Positions 23,794 to 35,400 of a stretch of DNA of 64,000 nt are shown in pieces. The translations under genes were made by a program, and so were the position numbers. Source of the stretch: Dryas octopetala (taxonomy: Eukaryota > Streptophyta > Magnoliopsida > Rosales > Rosaceae); the NCBI GenBank assembly GCA_963921425.1, contig OY992832.1, forward strand, positions 32,631,475 through 32,695,474, given 5' to 3'. How positions within the stretch are numbered: position 1 is the first letter of the stretch; the number at the start of each line of letters is the position of its first letter. The notes under the pieces were generated by a model. That model searched no databases. It saw nothing but the letters and a program-made list of their open reading frames with translations, and was not told the origin of the DNA.

Positions 23794-24200
23794 CCTGCAA
23801 TGCTGCAAGCCCTTTAATTTATAGCTAGGTCTATAAGGAATTGAGGAAGGAGTTTAAATGCTATAATTAATTACTTCCTAAAATTTTCTATTAAGGAAAA
23901 AAGGAAAGAAAATATAAAATATGTCAGTTTTTTCTGTCCATACGGGGTATATATGTGTGAGAGTGAGACTCTCTGAATTGAAGTCAAGAGACCAATTGAA
24001 TTGGCACTGCATATTTCCAACCTTATTTGCCTGTTTGCCACAACCCATGCATGCATCTTTGGCAGTTACTGTATAAAGTTAATTAAGTTGTTAAAGCTCA
24101 TTAATTATGTGAACGCAGCCACTCTGACTGACTCACCGCTGACGTACGTTAATGGGTTATGCTTTCCCTACTCTCTAGTCTTAGGGATGGCAACGGGACG

Positions 24201-24516
24201 GACTTTACAAGAAAGAATTACTTCTACCAAAAGAAGGGTCCATAACTTCTATTTAAGTAGTTTATGTATCTGTGGACGATTTGATTGATCCTGCTCCGGT
24301 CACCATATTTACACATTTAGATGCTATTACCGTACTATAAAGAGGATTAGCCCGGGCAGACTTTATAAGAAAGAATTACTTATATCAAAGAAGGGTCCAG
24401 AACTTCTATTCAAGTAGTTTATGTACCTGCGGATGATTTGACTGATCCTGCTTCGGCCATGACATTTGCATATGCATTTAGATGCTACTACGTACTATAA
24501 AGAGGACTAGCCGGAG
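24201..24516. repeat. Tandem duplication, 158-bp period
   Basis: Unit 1 (24201-24358) and unit 2 (24359-24516) share 'gaaagaattactt', 'gaagggtcca', 'tagtttatgtacctg'-like and 'actataaagagga' blocks in the same order. The duplication lies in the left subterminal region of the hAT element and probably arose within it. Confidence 0.8.
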
Positions 24517-24867
24517 CGGGCCGATTTTTGCCTCCCTATTTCCGTCCTGACAAAAAAACCCATTCCCAACCCCATTTCATTCCCCATCCCTATTCGCGTT
24601 AGGAATCGGATTCCCCGTAGGGAAACGGGTTCCCCATTTATAGTAAATATAATAATTAATTAAATAAAATTAACATCCCAAAACTATCATATACTATGTA
24701 TTTACATAGTACATGTATAAAACATAAAAAATAAATAAATAATGCATGGTATACTATGCATGAAAGTAAATAATATATAATATATATGTATTATAGTGAT
24801 GGGAATGCATGTTGCACATCATATTTTATTTTTTTACTATTTATATTATTAAAAAGTAAATTATTCT

Positions 24868-25257
24868 AAAATCCATTTTACAGTCCTTAATAATAAACAA
24901 ATACACCTAAAAAGTTAGAATGATGAATAGGTCCACTTTATACAAATAAAGTCCACATTATATTATGTTCCGTGTTTTTTGCGCCGAGCCCTAGGTGGGT
25001 TTTAAAAAAAAAAATGGGAAATTTGCCAGTGTCACACAGTAGCAATTTATAAGGTGTTTTTACAATTTAAATAGCTACCATCGCACAGTAACAGTGATTG
25101 CCACTATCGGATAGTGACAATTTCAAAGCGCACATTGCCATTTTGCCGAACGATCGGTGGGTTGTACTGAGTGCTCGACTCATTAAAGTGGACTGGGCAG
25201 TCACTGTGTTTTTGCAAGTGGGCCGGCCGATCAGGGTATTTTTTGTTTTGGACTTTA
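24868..25257 (+). repeat. Dispersed repeat family, copy A
   Basis: The copy contains 'aggtccactttatacaaat' (about 24931) and an approximately 85-bp core (25173-25257) running from 'ctcattaaagtgga' through 'gggccggccgatca' to 'ttttggactt'. The same core occurs at 31140-31230 (inverted) and 38225-38308. It sits inside the hAT element. Short 'acagtgac' words recur between the two blocks. Confidence 0.7.
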
Positions 25258-25329
25258 AAAAAAATATTCTAATTTAAAATGTATAAATATATCAAAATTA
25301 AAATAAAATTAAAATAGTAAAAAAAAAAA

Positions 25330-26530
25330 GGATAATTTTAGCAAAAGTACTTTAACTATACCCTTATCGCAGTTGAAGATGTCATATTCATTTTTTTCTA
25401 ATTAAGGATCTCAAACTTTTTGTTTGGCTTAATTAAGGGTTTTCGATCAAAAATACCAGTTTTGCGGGGCAAAAATGTCTTTTTACTTAAAAATTATTAA
25501 AAAATAAAAATAATCATAAAAAAAATCCACAAACTCTCCAAGACCCCACCCCCGACCTTCCTCCACCCAGCCCCGCCCATCTCTTCTCTCTGCCTCACTT
25601 TTTCTCTCATCTCTCTCTGCCTCTCATCTTTTTCTCTTTGCCCGCCACCCAACTCCCCCCCAGCCCCGACCCACCTTCCCCTACCCAGCCCCGCCCATCG
25701 TCTATCTCTCTGCCTCAATTTCTCTTTCATCTCTCTCTGCCTCTCTTCTCTTTCTTTCTGCCTGCCCACCCAGCTCCCCCAACCTCGACCCACCTTCCCC
25801 AACCCAACACCGCCCATCTCCTCTCTTTACCTCACTTTCTCTCTCATCTCTCTCTGCCTCTCCTCTCTTAGCTTAATTTCTCTCTACCCGCCCACCCAGC
25901 TTCCCCCCTCCCCCCAAACCCCCAAGCCCGAACCTCCCTACCCCCACCTCCTCCCTTCTTCAGTCAGCCTGTCCCTTACCACCAGCGACCCTCTGCTCTG
26001 GCAACCCCCTCCCCCTCACTGGCTTTTCCCTCTTCCCTAAACCCACCCACTCTCTCCCTCTTCTCTTTCTCTGCAACTTCACCCCAAATTCCCATTCTTT
26101 TTTTTTCCCTAAACCATACACACAAAACCCATTCAAACAAACAAGAAGAAAGAGACAGCGAGATACCACCGTTGATGTCGTCGATGATCGAATTTGTGGG
26201 AGGAGATAGTGGAGCAGTTCTTGTCGAGCCTGGGTCACCGACGGTAGGGACTATCGTTGACCAGAGAAGGGAGAAGGTGGGGGTGGGGAGGGTCGAGCCT
26301 GGGTGTGGGAGGGTTTGTAGATTTTTTTTTTTTTTTAAGTTTCATTTTGTTTTATTTTTATAATTTTTTAGGTAAAGAGATGTTTTTGCCCCTTCAAAAT
26401 TAGTATTTTTGACTGAAAACCCTTAATTGAGCCAAATAAAAAGTTTGGGATCCTTAATTGGAACAAAGTGAATGTCGCATCTTCAATTGCGACAATGGGT
26501 ATAGTATGAGTCCTTTTGCTAAAATTATCC
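25330..26530. mobile_element. TIR element with C/CT-rich interior nested in the hAT element
   Basis: The ends read GGATAATTTTAGCAAAAG (left) and its complement (right, ending AAAATTATCC). The arms of about 170 bp share 'ccttaattgagcc'-like and 'tgtcgcatcttcaattgc'-like phrases. The interior is about 700 bp of C/CT-rich sequence with tandem 'ctctctgcctc' phrases, giving long but meaningless open frames. A poly-A/T border hides any target duplication. Confidence 0.75.
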
Positions 26531-26576
26531 CTAAAAAATATTATATAAATATATAGGAAGCTTATATTCACAGTAC

Positions 26577-27915
26577 AAAAAAGTCTTTCTGCACTCCATC
26601 TTTTTATTTATTGAAATAAAATGTCACGAATGCTTATACTGTTATTCTTACATTAACCCAACTTGTGGTATATTCTTTTCCTCCATCTCCAATCACCTAG
26701 CAATCCACATAAGATGATTATCAAAACTCAATTTTCCTTTATTAATAAAACCTAAAAAATTCAAAGCCTTCATCTATGAGACTAAAACAACAGTGTTGAT
26801 AGGATTGAAAGCATGGTTCAAAAGCTTGACTTAGAAGATTACAATTTCAAATGCAAACTTGGACATGGATTAAAACCTAGGAAGCAGAGTTTTCCCACTA
26901 CACATTGAGAACAAGAGATGAATGCAATTGGATTGGGTTATTTGACGAGGAGGAGTTTGTAATTTTCCTTCACCACTGAGGAGATAGAAATTCAGGTGAA
27001 AATTCGCTTAGAAAACTCGTAAAATTTTCATCTTCACCGATAGTTGCAGAGCTCAAAACGGATTTCCATATGACCATAGCTTTGGGATATTTGGGTTGAG
27101 CTCACCTCCATAACATGAGTAGTTGTTTTGTTTTAGGGTATGCTTGTAGGTTCCAACTTACAAAGCCCAGCGGCACAAGTCCATCTTTTATGTGCTCTAT
27201 GGGCTTGTGATAAATACAGGTTCCATTAAGGCTTATTTACACCATTGCCCCCTGTAAGATACACTTTTTTTCACTTTGCCCCCTGAAACTTAAATCCTCT
27301 CAGTTTGCCACCTGAACTTCACAAAGTTGTTGCAAAATACCCTATGCCATTAACTCTGTCAATTTTTCCGTTAAAATAGCTGACGTGGCACCTATATGGC
27401 ATGAGTGAGACCCTTTTTTAGTTATGTAAAATCCATGTGGACACAAAAAATAATTTTTAAACTAAAAAATAATAAGATCCGTGTCAATTTTTTATAATTT
27501 TGTTTGTCTACATGGATCTTACATAACTAAAAAAGGGTCTCACTCATGCCATATAGGTGCCATGTCAGCTATTTTAACAGAAAAATTGACAGAATTAACG
27601 GCATAGGGTCTTTTGCAACAATTTTGTGAAGTTCAGGTGGCAAACTGAGAGAATTTAAGTTTCAGGAGGCAAAGTGAAAAAAAGTATATCTTACAGGGGC
27701 AATGGTGTGAATAAGCCTTCCATTAATGGGGAAAGAATGAATTTTGCTATTTATCTGGTGAGATTGGTGGCTAAATAGAGATGGTGGATAATCACAGGTT
27801 TGTTTGATGTGTTGTGAGACTCTGAGATGTGAGCCGGAAACGATGAAGCTAAAGCAGAGGTTTTCCTGGCATTTTCCTTAATAAATAAAGGGATGGAGTG
27901 CAGAAAGACTTTTTT
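26577..27915. mobile_element. TIR element with about 37-bp ends, nested in the hAT element
   Basis: The left end AAAAAAGTCTTTCTGCACTC is repeated inverted at 27896-27915, and the match continues through 'tttatttatt' to about 37 bp. The interior is unremarkable and shows no known domain. A 488-bp element sits inside it. No convincing target duplication was found. Confidence 0.7.
27230..27717. mobile_element. 488-bp Mutator-like foldback element, 9-bp TSD
   Basis: It begins GGCTTATTTACACC and ends with the complement. Exact 9-bp copies of TTCCATTAA lie at 27221-27229 and 27718-27726. The two arms of about 220 bp are highly complementary with a short AT-rich centre, so the whole element could fold into one long hairpin. 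It lies inside 26577-27915 and so is the youngest layer of this nest. Confidence 0.9.
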
Positions 27916-28344
27916 GGAGTGACAATATCGGCTCCCAATATATAATAAAATATTAAACAAGGACAGGGAAGCTAGGGACCCTATTCCCCATCCCTGAACC
28001 CGAACCCAAGTTTGGGAATGAAATTGTCCCTATCCCCGCCACCATCCCCAATTTTCTCCCCCATACCCATCCCATTCGGGGCGGTACCCTACAGGTATCG
28101 GTTTTGATGGGGAGAATTGCCATCCTTATCTAGTCTTCGAATTCCTAACACAAGTAGAAAGAAACTCAACAACAACAACTACCACCTTAACTGAGTATTA
28201 AGCTAACTATATATATATATATATGTATATATATATTAATTAGTCTTTAATTTTGGCTGCCTAGCCATTTTGAATTCATTCTAAATATATAGAAATATTA
28301 TCGGTTCAATCCTACTTTTGTTTTTTTGGATTTCCAACTTAGGC

Positions 28345-28430
28345 GAATTGACAAGAACGTCGATGGATCAATCAGTAAGGACGTCGACGTATTGGCAAGG
28401 ACATCGACGTATCAACAAGGACTTTAATTG
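28345..28430 (+). repeat. Short degenerate minisatellite
   Basis: About three copies of a 20-24-bp phrase built on 'caaggacgtcgacgtat'-like text (aacgtcgatgg, gacgtcgacgta, acatcgacgtat). Flanking 28137-28680 is AT-rich and shows no gene. Confidence 0.55.
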
Positions 28431-28688
28431 ACCTATCAGCTCTTTTATTTGATGTATCGTTCGATGCTACAATTTTCTATTTTTTATCCCATTTTCGACA
28501 GGATTTAATCAATGTTACTTGTTAGGTCTTACCTCTCAAATTTTGAGTTTAAAACCTCATATCCAAGCAAAAACCAAGTGTTGAGTGACCGGATCCAAAA
28601 AAGTTTGAACTACGCACCAATCAATATATGTAGCCACCTAATTTTTTTTTTTGTTGTCGAATGTAGCCACCTAATTGATGTCTGTGCA

Positions 28689-29750
28689 TGTACATGCAGT
28701 CATCGTTGCAGAAGCTTCTTTTAAGATACTGATTGAACCATAGTATATTACATTCTATCGACCACCTTAAACTAATTAACACATAAAAAGTAAGATGATA
28801 TCTCATTTATTTTCAAGGAGATAGTCTTCGGTGGGGATACTACATTCTATGTCAGTACATCTAACGGTTGCACATATGTCAGTACGTATGACATAAGCAT
28901 ACGCACCATTACACCATCCGTTTTCAAGACCATCAAATTATCATGGGCCATGGGACCAATTCATTTCGATGATGATTGGTGATGTTGCATGCGGTCATCG
29001 TTACAGATGCTTCTTTTGGGATACTGATTGAACCATAAATACATTTTATCGACCAGCTTAAACAACAAATTAGAGGACCTATTAATGTATAACAACAAAT
29101 TAGAGGACCTATTAAACATGGGATATGTGGGAGCTACCCATATAGCTACCTAAAGAGGTCGAATACGTCCGGACCCGCGAAAACCTTCGGGCTCGTGTTC
29201 GAGACCCACAGAGGTATCCAAATACAACCAAATGCAACCCTGTTGGGACAGACCCATGCACCTCGTGACTTATAGGACCTAGGAAATCCAAATTGGATTA
29301 GAACTCTAACTCCCATATAAATCAAAGTTGCTTGAATCCTCCCCAAATAAGGATCAAGCATAGAAATTCACTCCTACAAGGAGTAATGCTTCCGGATGAC
29401 TACAAGTTTGATAAACTTACAGTCATAAGGTCATGGGGTTTCCTCCAAACATCTATAAATACTTCCTCATATGCACAAGATCAAGGTAACGTCATCTATG
29501 ACTCCAAGATTATTTACTTAGGTTTTATTCAAATTCATTACTGACTTGATCGTCGGAGGGCTCTTGGTGGGCATCACACCGGTGCCCTCTCACCTCAAAG
29601 CGTTTTCTCATGTCTTATTTGCAGGATGTATAGGTCCATCAATAAAGTGACGATTTTATGCTTCAACAATGACATAGGCTTACGCATCATTACACCATCT
29701 GTTTTCAAGACCATCAAATAATCATGGCCTTCAATGAGACCAATTTATTT
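28689..29750. repeat. Duplicated intergenic segment interrupted by an LTR
   Basis: A 'gtcatcgttgcagaagcttc' block at 28699 recurs in altered form at 28993, about 294 bp later. A 'gcattacaccatccg'-type block at about 28889-28966 recurs at 29671-29750. A short 'aacaaattagaggacctatt' repeat occurs twice near 29065-29115. The simplest reading is a tandem duplication of about 290 bp into which the LTR at 29126-29668 was inserted. Confidence 0.65.
29126..29668 (+). mobile_element. Fossil solo LTR, Tat/Ogre-like Gypsy
   Basis: It begins TGTGGGAGC and ends TTCAACA. The late part carries the phrase 'cggagggctcttggtgggca' followed by 'caccggtgcc', typical of plant Tat/Ogre LTRs, and a 'ctataaatact' promoter-like site at 29452. 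No internal region accompanies it, so it is probably a solo LTR. A target duplication was not resolved and the age is unknown. Confidence 0.65.
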
Positions 29751-30117
29751 CATTATCATGTCCGACCAAATTGAAAATGGATAAAATCTATCTATATATA
29801 GATTTTTTACTTATGTGATCTCATATCTTTATAAAGTGAGAATGAGAGTATGGATGTTACGGGCTTCATAAAATATGGGATCACATAAGTAACCCTTTTT
29901 CCTAATAGCACTTAATAATAAGAAATTATAATTTCAAAGGATAGAACTATATAATGATGTAATTAAGAAAAAGTAAAAAATATTTACAGCTACCATTACC
30001 TGGGTTCAGTATAAGTGGGTGGTTAATTTCTATGGTTTACGAAATACTTGTACTTAAAAAATGTATTAGTGAAACATGGTAATTATCTCAAATAATTTGA
30101 AGAACTTGAATATATAT

Positions 30118-30250
30118 CACTATTAAAAAAATCCCCATTACCGACAGATCCGTCAGTAATAATTTATTTTTTGTCACTAATAACTTATTACTGATGAATT
30201 TTGGTCGAATAAAGTTTAAGAATCGATTTTTCCAACCACCACTAAAATGG
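30118..30250 (+). mobile_element. Isolated CACTA (EnSpm) terminus
   Basis: It begins CACTATTAAAAAAATCCCC, then 'accgacagatccgtcag' and 'attactgatgaa', the typical subterminal text of plant CACTA elements. No matching inverted end was found nearby, so only one end survives. Confidence 0.5.
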
Positions 30251-30459
30251 CTTTGGTAAACGTTTCAACTGTTGGCAATCATGAGAATTCAACATTTGTC
30301 AGGATAGTATTTAGTGAAGGAAAAACTGTTGGTGAATGCCTTTACCAATGGTTTTGTCCACTATCGATAATTAAAATCGTCGCTAATAGCTATTTAGCAG
30401 TAATACAGTTAACGGTCAATATTAATTCTCATCCTTAATTAATTAATTTCTAAAGTAAA

Positions 30460-31290
30460 TAATTTCAAAGTCCATTTTACACTCTCTAATATTAAATAAA
30501 CCCACCTTTTTTTTCTTAATGTTAAAAAATTTCACCTAATGATAAATAAACTCACCTTTTAAAAAATAAGCACTCAAATTGAAAAAAAAAAAAAAAAAAT
30601 TGCCGCTAAGTGCAAATGAGGCGTTATATAGTAGCAATAGTCACTGTTCAACAATAACTATGCAACTATAGTTCCTGTTTGACTGTAACTTTACAACGAT
30701 GAACATGACAAGAGTTGATGTGACTCCATAAGGATGATTTGTTGTGTTTTATGTTGGTTTTGTAGACTTTTGACTTGTTTATGTAAGTAAAAAAACTATA
30801 AGTATTATGTTTATGCATTTTTATAGTTGTTGCAATAGTAAATATAGCAGCTGTGTAATTTTGAATATAATAATACAATCACTGTTCAACAGTGTTAAAA
30901 ATGAGAGGAAAAGAAAGGGCTATGTGCCCAGCGTGTTTTTTCATTAATGTGGGCTGAGTTATCACATGGTTTTTGAATTTGGACTGGGCTATTATTGTAT
31001 TTATCATTTTGGGTTTTAAAAAATCCCTAATTTCTAACCCATATAATTAACTTTTCTTGGTTTTTCTTTTTTCTAGATATAAATGATCGACTTGGGTATA
31101 GATCATGGTAAATTAATCCACTTAAAGAGTTTTTTTTTTAAGTTCAAAACGAAAAATATCTTGATCGGCCGGCTCACTTGTAAAAACACAATGATTGGCC
31201 GGTTCACGTACTTTAATGAGCCGAGCGCTCGACACTATCACTGAGCACTCGGTACAACCCCCTGAGCGCTCGGCAAAATTCCACTTTGCC
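30460..31290. repeat. Dispersed repeat family, copy B (mixed orientation)
   Basis: The left part resembles copy A in plus orientation ('tccattttacactc', 30470). The approximately 85-bp core at 31140-31230 is inverted ('gatcggccggctcact'). The arrangement suggests a foldback or two adjacent partial copies. No coding potential is visible. Confidence 0.55.
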
Positions 31291-31299
31291 TAGTGAATT

Positions 31300-33426
31300 A
31301 GAAGCATATTTTTCAAGGGAAAAGCAAGATAAAATAATTGTATGACTTGTATTTTAATTAACCATATGTATGCTATAACATATATAGGACAAGTATGCCC
31401 GGTCAGTGATCACACTTGCAAATTTCTAATGCACAAACGGCATGAACAAATTATAAGCAAAGGAAAATAAGAATCTCAATCGATCTCTTTTGCAAGGAAT
31501 ATTAACATATAAATTAAATAAGAGAAGAGGGCAAGAAAGAAAACCTCATGATGATCGATCGAAATGAGGATGTGATTCATATAGTAAGTGAGGCAGAAGG
31601 CTTTTTTTGATGATAGCTAGCTAGCTATCGTACGTGGTGTGTGCTTTCACAGACAGGTGAGGGTAAAGTCCAAAGAGAGAAACCATATTAATTTAGTGAT
31701 AAATGATAATGTGGCACAACAGCCAGTACGTACACTCCTTATCAACATAACAAAAGGCTAGCTAGCCTTTGAGATATGTTATTCTTCGTTTTCTTCAATT
31801 CCAAGTAGAAGAAAAATATATATAGCAGCACATGCACTTTTGTTAAAGGTAGGCAGCTTTATTGAATATATAATTAGTAGCAAGCTAGATCCCAACACCA
31901 TAGTGCCATATATATAGAAACAAATTAGGGATATAACAAAATGCATGCGTAGCCTATCTATATATGTCATGCTAGCCTTTGCTTGCTCAATGACAATGTA
32001 TACACTTACAGCCACAGGAATATATATATCAAGTTGGCCGAGCAGTAATATTTGGAGGCCATTCACTATTCTATTTAGGGAGCACTGTCTTTTCACATTC
32101 GTAAAGAGCACCTCCATAAGCTCCACAATTAATGTTTTGTTAATTTCTCTTTGTCCATATGTATTCTATGGGAATTTTTCAACTTTTTGAATTGGATGAT
32201 TTATACAAGTATATAATATATAATTAAAGCTAGTCTGCCTGCTTACAGCCTCTTTTAGATCGACATTATATATTTATCCTCTAGCAAATTAAGTATATAT
32301 GGCGGAATCTTTCTTTTTTCATCTGTATAACAGAATGAAAAGGCACTATATTATATCCATATATGATCGAGCTATTGGATTAATAATAAGGGTGTTTTTC
32401 AAAAGTGAAAGTTAGCTTTAATATATCTAGCTTTAATTTGTGTTATATATATATATATTCAGGGAACCAGCTTTAAACAACACAAATTAATTAAAGCTAG
32501 ATTTCTATATATGATCAATCAAATCACTCCAATTTCCCTAGCTAGTTCAATACTAACTAATTAATTTAATTAGCAATCGATCCGTAGTGGGATGACTGAT
32601 CAGCTAATTACTGTGCAGAATATATAAATATATGTGTATCTTGATCCAGTTAATATATAATTAATAAGAATTTATTAATATATTGAGTTTAGAACGTACT
32701 TACCGCAAGTAAAGAATTGAAGTTGTTGTTGAATTCCAAGGCTGCAGCACGAAATTTGGAGTCGAAGGAGCAACGCGCGTACAACTTTTCCTTCAAACTC
32801 GCTCCAAGTGACTGGACATAAAGATGGATCATCAGGAATTGTCTTTCCGATATGGATTCATTGAAGCCAGCAATTGCAACAATTAATTAAGGAGTATCAT
32901 GATCAGTACGTATTACCAAGCACATGTATATTTATATATAAGCATCGGTGCGAACGAAGGTGATCGAGATGCATATATGCAACGTCCACAGCTGGAGGAT
33001 TTCATGCATACAATCGATCCTCAGAGAGAGAGAGAGAGAGAGATAACAATTATGGGTTTGTGTTAGGTAGCTAGGTAGAATCAACTACTGTGATACACCA
33101 ACTAATAAAGAAAAATGATGGAGTATAATCTCTGGATGTGTCACCACCAACACAATTGGGGACCGCAGGGAGAGAGAGAGAGATAAGAGTACGTGTGTGG
33201 TTGGTTGGGATTAGTCAACATAGTAATGTATCAAAAGCTAGCACAATCACAAAAAGAAGCTAGCTAGGACAGGAGAGAGGGATCCATCCATCCATCCATC
33301 CATCATCTATCGAATTATAAATCGAAAAAGCAAACTAAGGATGGATGGATCATGGACCAGTCTAGCTCTAATTCCATGTTCTAACTATATGTTAGGAATT
33401 ATGTCTCTTTTTATGATCTTATAAAT

Positions 33427-33462
<36 letters not shown>

Positions 33463-33651
33463 AGGTCGAGGTTGAGGGCCTTGAGGCCATTAGGCCAACA
33501 GAGGTGGTAGCTAGCTAGCTAGCAAGGTTGAAATTGGTGCTCTATGATTGAATTGAATTTGATCACAAAAAGCATGCAATTGCAATATATGCAAGTGGGA
33601 AGGCAGCCTAGTTAGAGACTAGTGCTCATCGCATTCGCGTGGGACCCTAGA

Positions 33652-33716
<65 letters not shown>

Positions 33717-34200
33717 ATTGAGATTTGAGATTTGAAAGAAAAGAAAGATCCCTCCCTAGCCCGATCACCAGTTATGTCCTGTGGTGTGGTGTGGTGTGGT
33801 GTGGTGTGTTGTGCATGCATATTGCATTCCTCAATAATCATGCTTTCCCCCACTATGTAGGTATATTCTTCTTCTAAAGCATGCTGGTTGGCTCCTCTTC
33901 ATCTGCATGTCGGCCACGTGTCCCCTCCTGTACCGTTGGTTACATCTCACACACAGTCACCACTATTGCCGTGGCTTCCTTGTCGGTTGCTTTCAAGGCC
34001 AGACATAGACAAGTCCCACTCACTACTCTCCAGTGTCAACCAACCTCCACATAAAATATATTATACTCGACACTCTGCTCGTGTGACATTATTCCCACGT
34101 GTGTCGCTAGCTATTTGGCTAGCTAACTTCATCATAAAGTTAATCAGATATACAGGATAATTCTAATCCAAGGGCCCCGCATGATATAGACTATAGTGAA
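31300..34200. other. Gene-free stretch with microsatellites and one possible orphan exon
   Basis: AT-rich sequence with many 'gctagc' and 'atatat' words, (GA)n at about 33023 and 33170, (CT)n at about 33430, (CATC)n at about 33283 and (GTGTG)n at about 33780. On the minus strand 32870-32699 is open and ends at a strong GTAAGT donor, but the peptide (KLYARCSFDSKFRAAALEF) matches nothing I know and no partner exon was found. It may be non-coding RNA. Confidence 0.4.
33655..33714 (+). repeat. (CT)30 microsatellite
   Basis: An almost uninterrupted 60-bp CT run directly seen in the sequence, in a region with several other GA/CT tracts. Confidence 0.97.
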
Positions 34201-35059
34201 ATAAGAGACCGGAGGGTCCACCCATCCCTTCAGTCCTTTCATTCAAATTAAGATCGATCAGCTAATTACGTGTTCATTAATTATTAATTAATGCCATATA
34301 TTCCTTTTATCTTGTCAAAGAATAACTTACATAGGACAAATAGTATGCCACTTAGAGAGAGAGATAATGAGGGGGAGGGGGATACCACCTATATCTATCA
34401 CGGGATAAATAAGTTCTTCCCATAATGAAAAAAATTTAATATTGGTCAATCTCCAGCAAGTAGTTAAATTTCAAGTTTCAACGAAATTTTGAAGGTTCAG
34501 AAACATGAAAATTTTAAGAAAATTTCGATTTCGTTAAAAATTAGACATAAATGACGAAAATTGTTATCAAAATATGAAAATTTTGAATGAATTTTTAACA
34601 TATTATTTACTACATTGATAAAAAAAATTTTGAAAAAATCAAATTATATAACAGGTTTCATGTGATATAAAATGAATATAATGCGTGCTGGAAACAAATA
34701 CTGTTAAATAAAATTAAATTGTTCACTAATTAATAATTACATAAATTTTAATGAATACACATCTCAATTTTATTTATACTACAACTTTTTACACTTTATA
34801 TATAGCATTATGAATTACATAAGTAATCAATATTACATAGAGCTTCTATGAAAATGTTCACTGTCTTTAGTATCCTCATGTGCAGAGTAGGTGTACTGTG
34901 AAGAATAATCATCTCATAATACTTCTCCATAATAATTTTGCATATAATTATTAACATGCTAACATGTAATTATAATACTAAAGTAAAGAACAATAGTAAA
35001 AAAATAATAGATGTATAAGAATATCATTGTTTTATGGGATTAACTAATTAACAATAATA

Positions 35060-35400
35060 TTATCATGAGAAAATTACAGATTTGGTTCACTTACTTCATA
35101 GCTAGTTCAGTTTTGGTACATGATCTTTTTTAAATTCAATTTTGGTCTACTTATTATCTAACTTGTTCGGTTTTGGTCCATTTCGTCTATTTTGAATGGA
35201 TGCTGTTAATTTGAAGAGCAAATATATAATTTTCTTATACGAAATTATAAAATAAAAATAAAATAAAAACAAAACAAATTAAAAAATTAAAACAAAACCA
35301 AAAACCCCTTCCCAGGCGCCTAAGCCTTGCCCGACCACCTCCACCCCCACCCAACGCATTCTTGGCCCCGCCCCCTTGCCCGACAAATATGTAAGGTGCA
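35060..35400. mobile_element. Half of a TIR / C-rich element
   Basis: Repeated 'ttcggttttggtccattt' and 'caattttggtct' phrases, an A-rich stretch, then a C-rich block (35307-35390), the same order as the complete elements elsewhere. The opposite arm was not found. 34200-35060 and 35760-36480 are AT-rich with no recognisable feature. Confidence 0.4.

Larger units (their letters stand above)
24182..28128. mobile_element. Composite non-autonomous hAT element with 8-bp TSD
   Basis: The left end TAGGGATGGCAA and right end TTGCCATCCTTA are hAT-type termini. Exact 8-bp direct copies of TCTAGTCT lie at 24174-24181 and 28129-28136. Both subterminal regions have C- or G-rich 'ccccatcccc' texture (24530-24640 and 27975-28110). 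The 3.9-kb interior has been filled by later insertions (25330-26530, 26577-27915 and 27230-27717) plus an internal duplication near the left end. No transposase was seen. Confidence 0.9.

Noticed and set aside
25497-26238. Arg/Glu/Gly-rich open frames
   Set aside because: Translation of CT-rich tandem text in a transposon core.
29180-29215. tRNA-like B-box text (gtgttcgagacc)
   Set aside because: No A box or cloverleaf could be built around it; it lies within the LTR.
33023-33806. CRISPR-like or satellite array
   Set aside because: Only simple microsatellites (GA, CT, CATC, GTGTG); no spaced repeats, and the genome is a plant nuclear genome.
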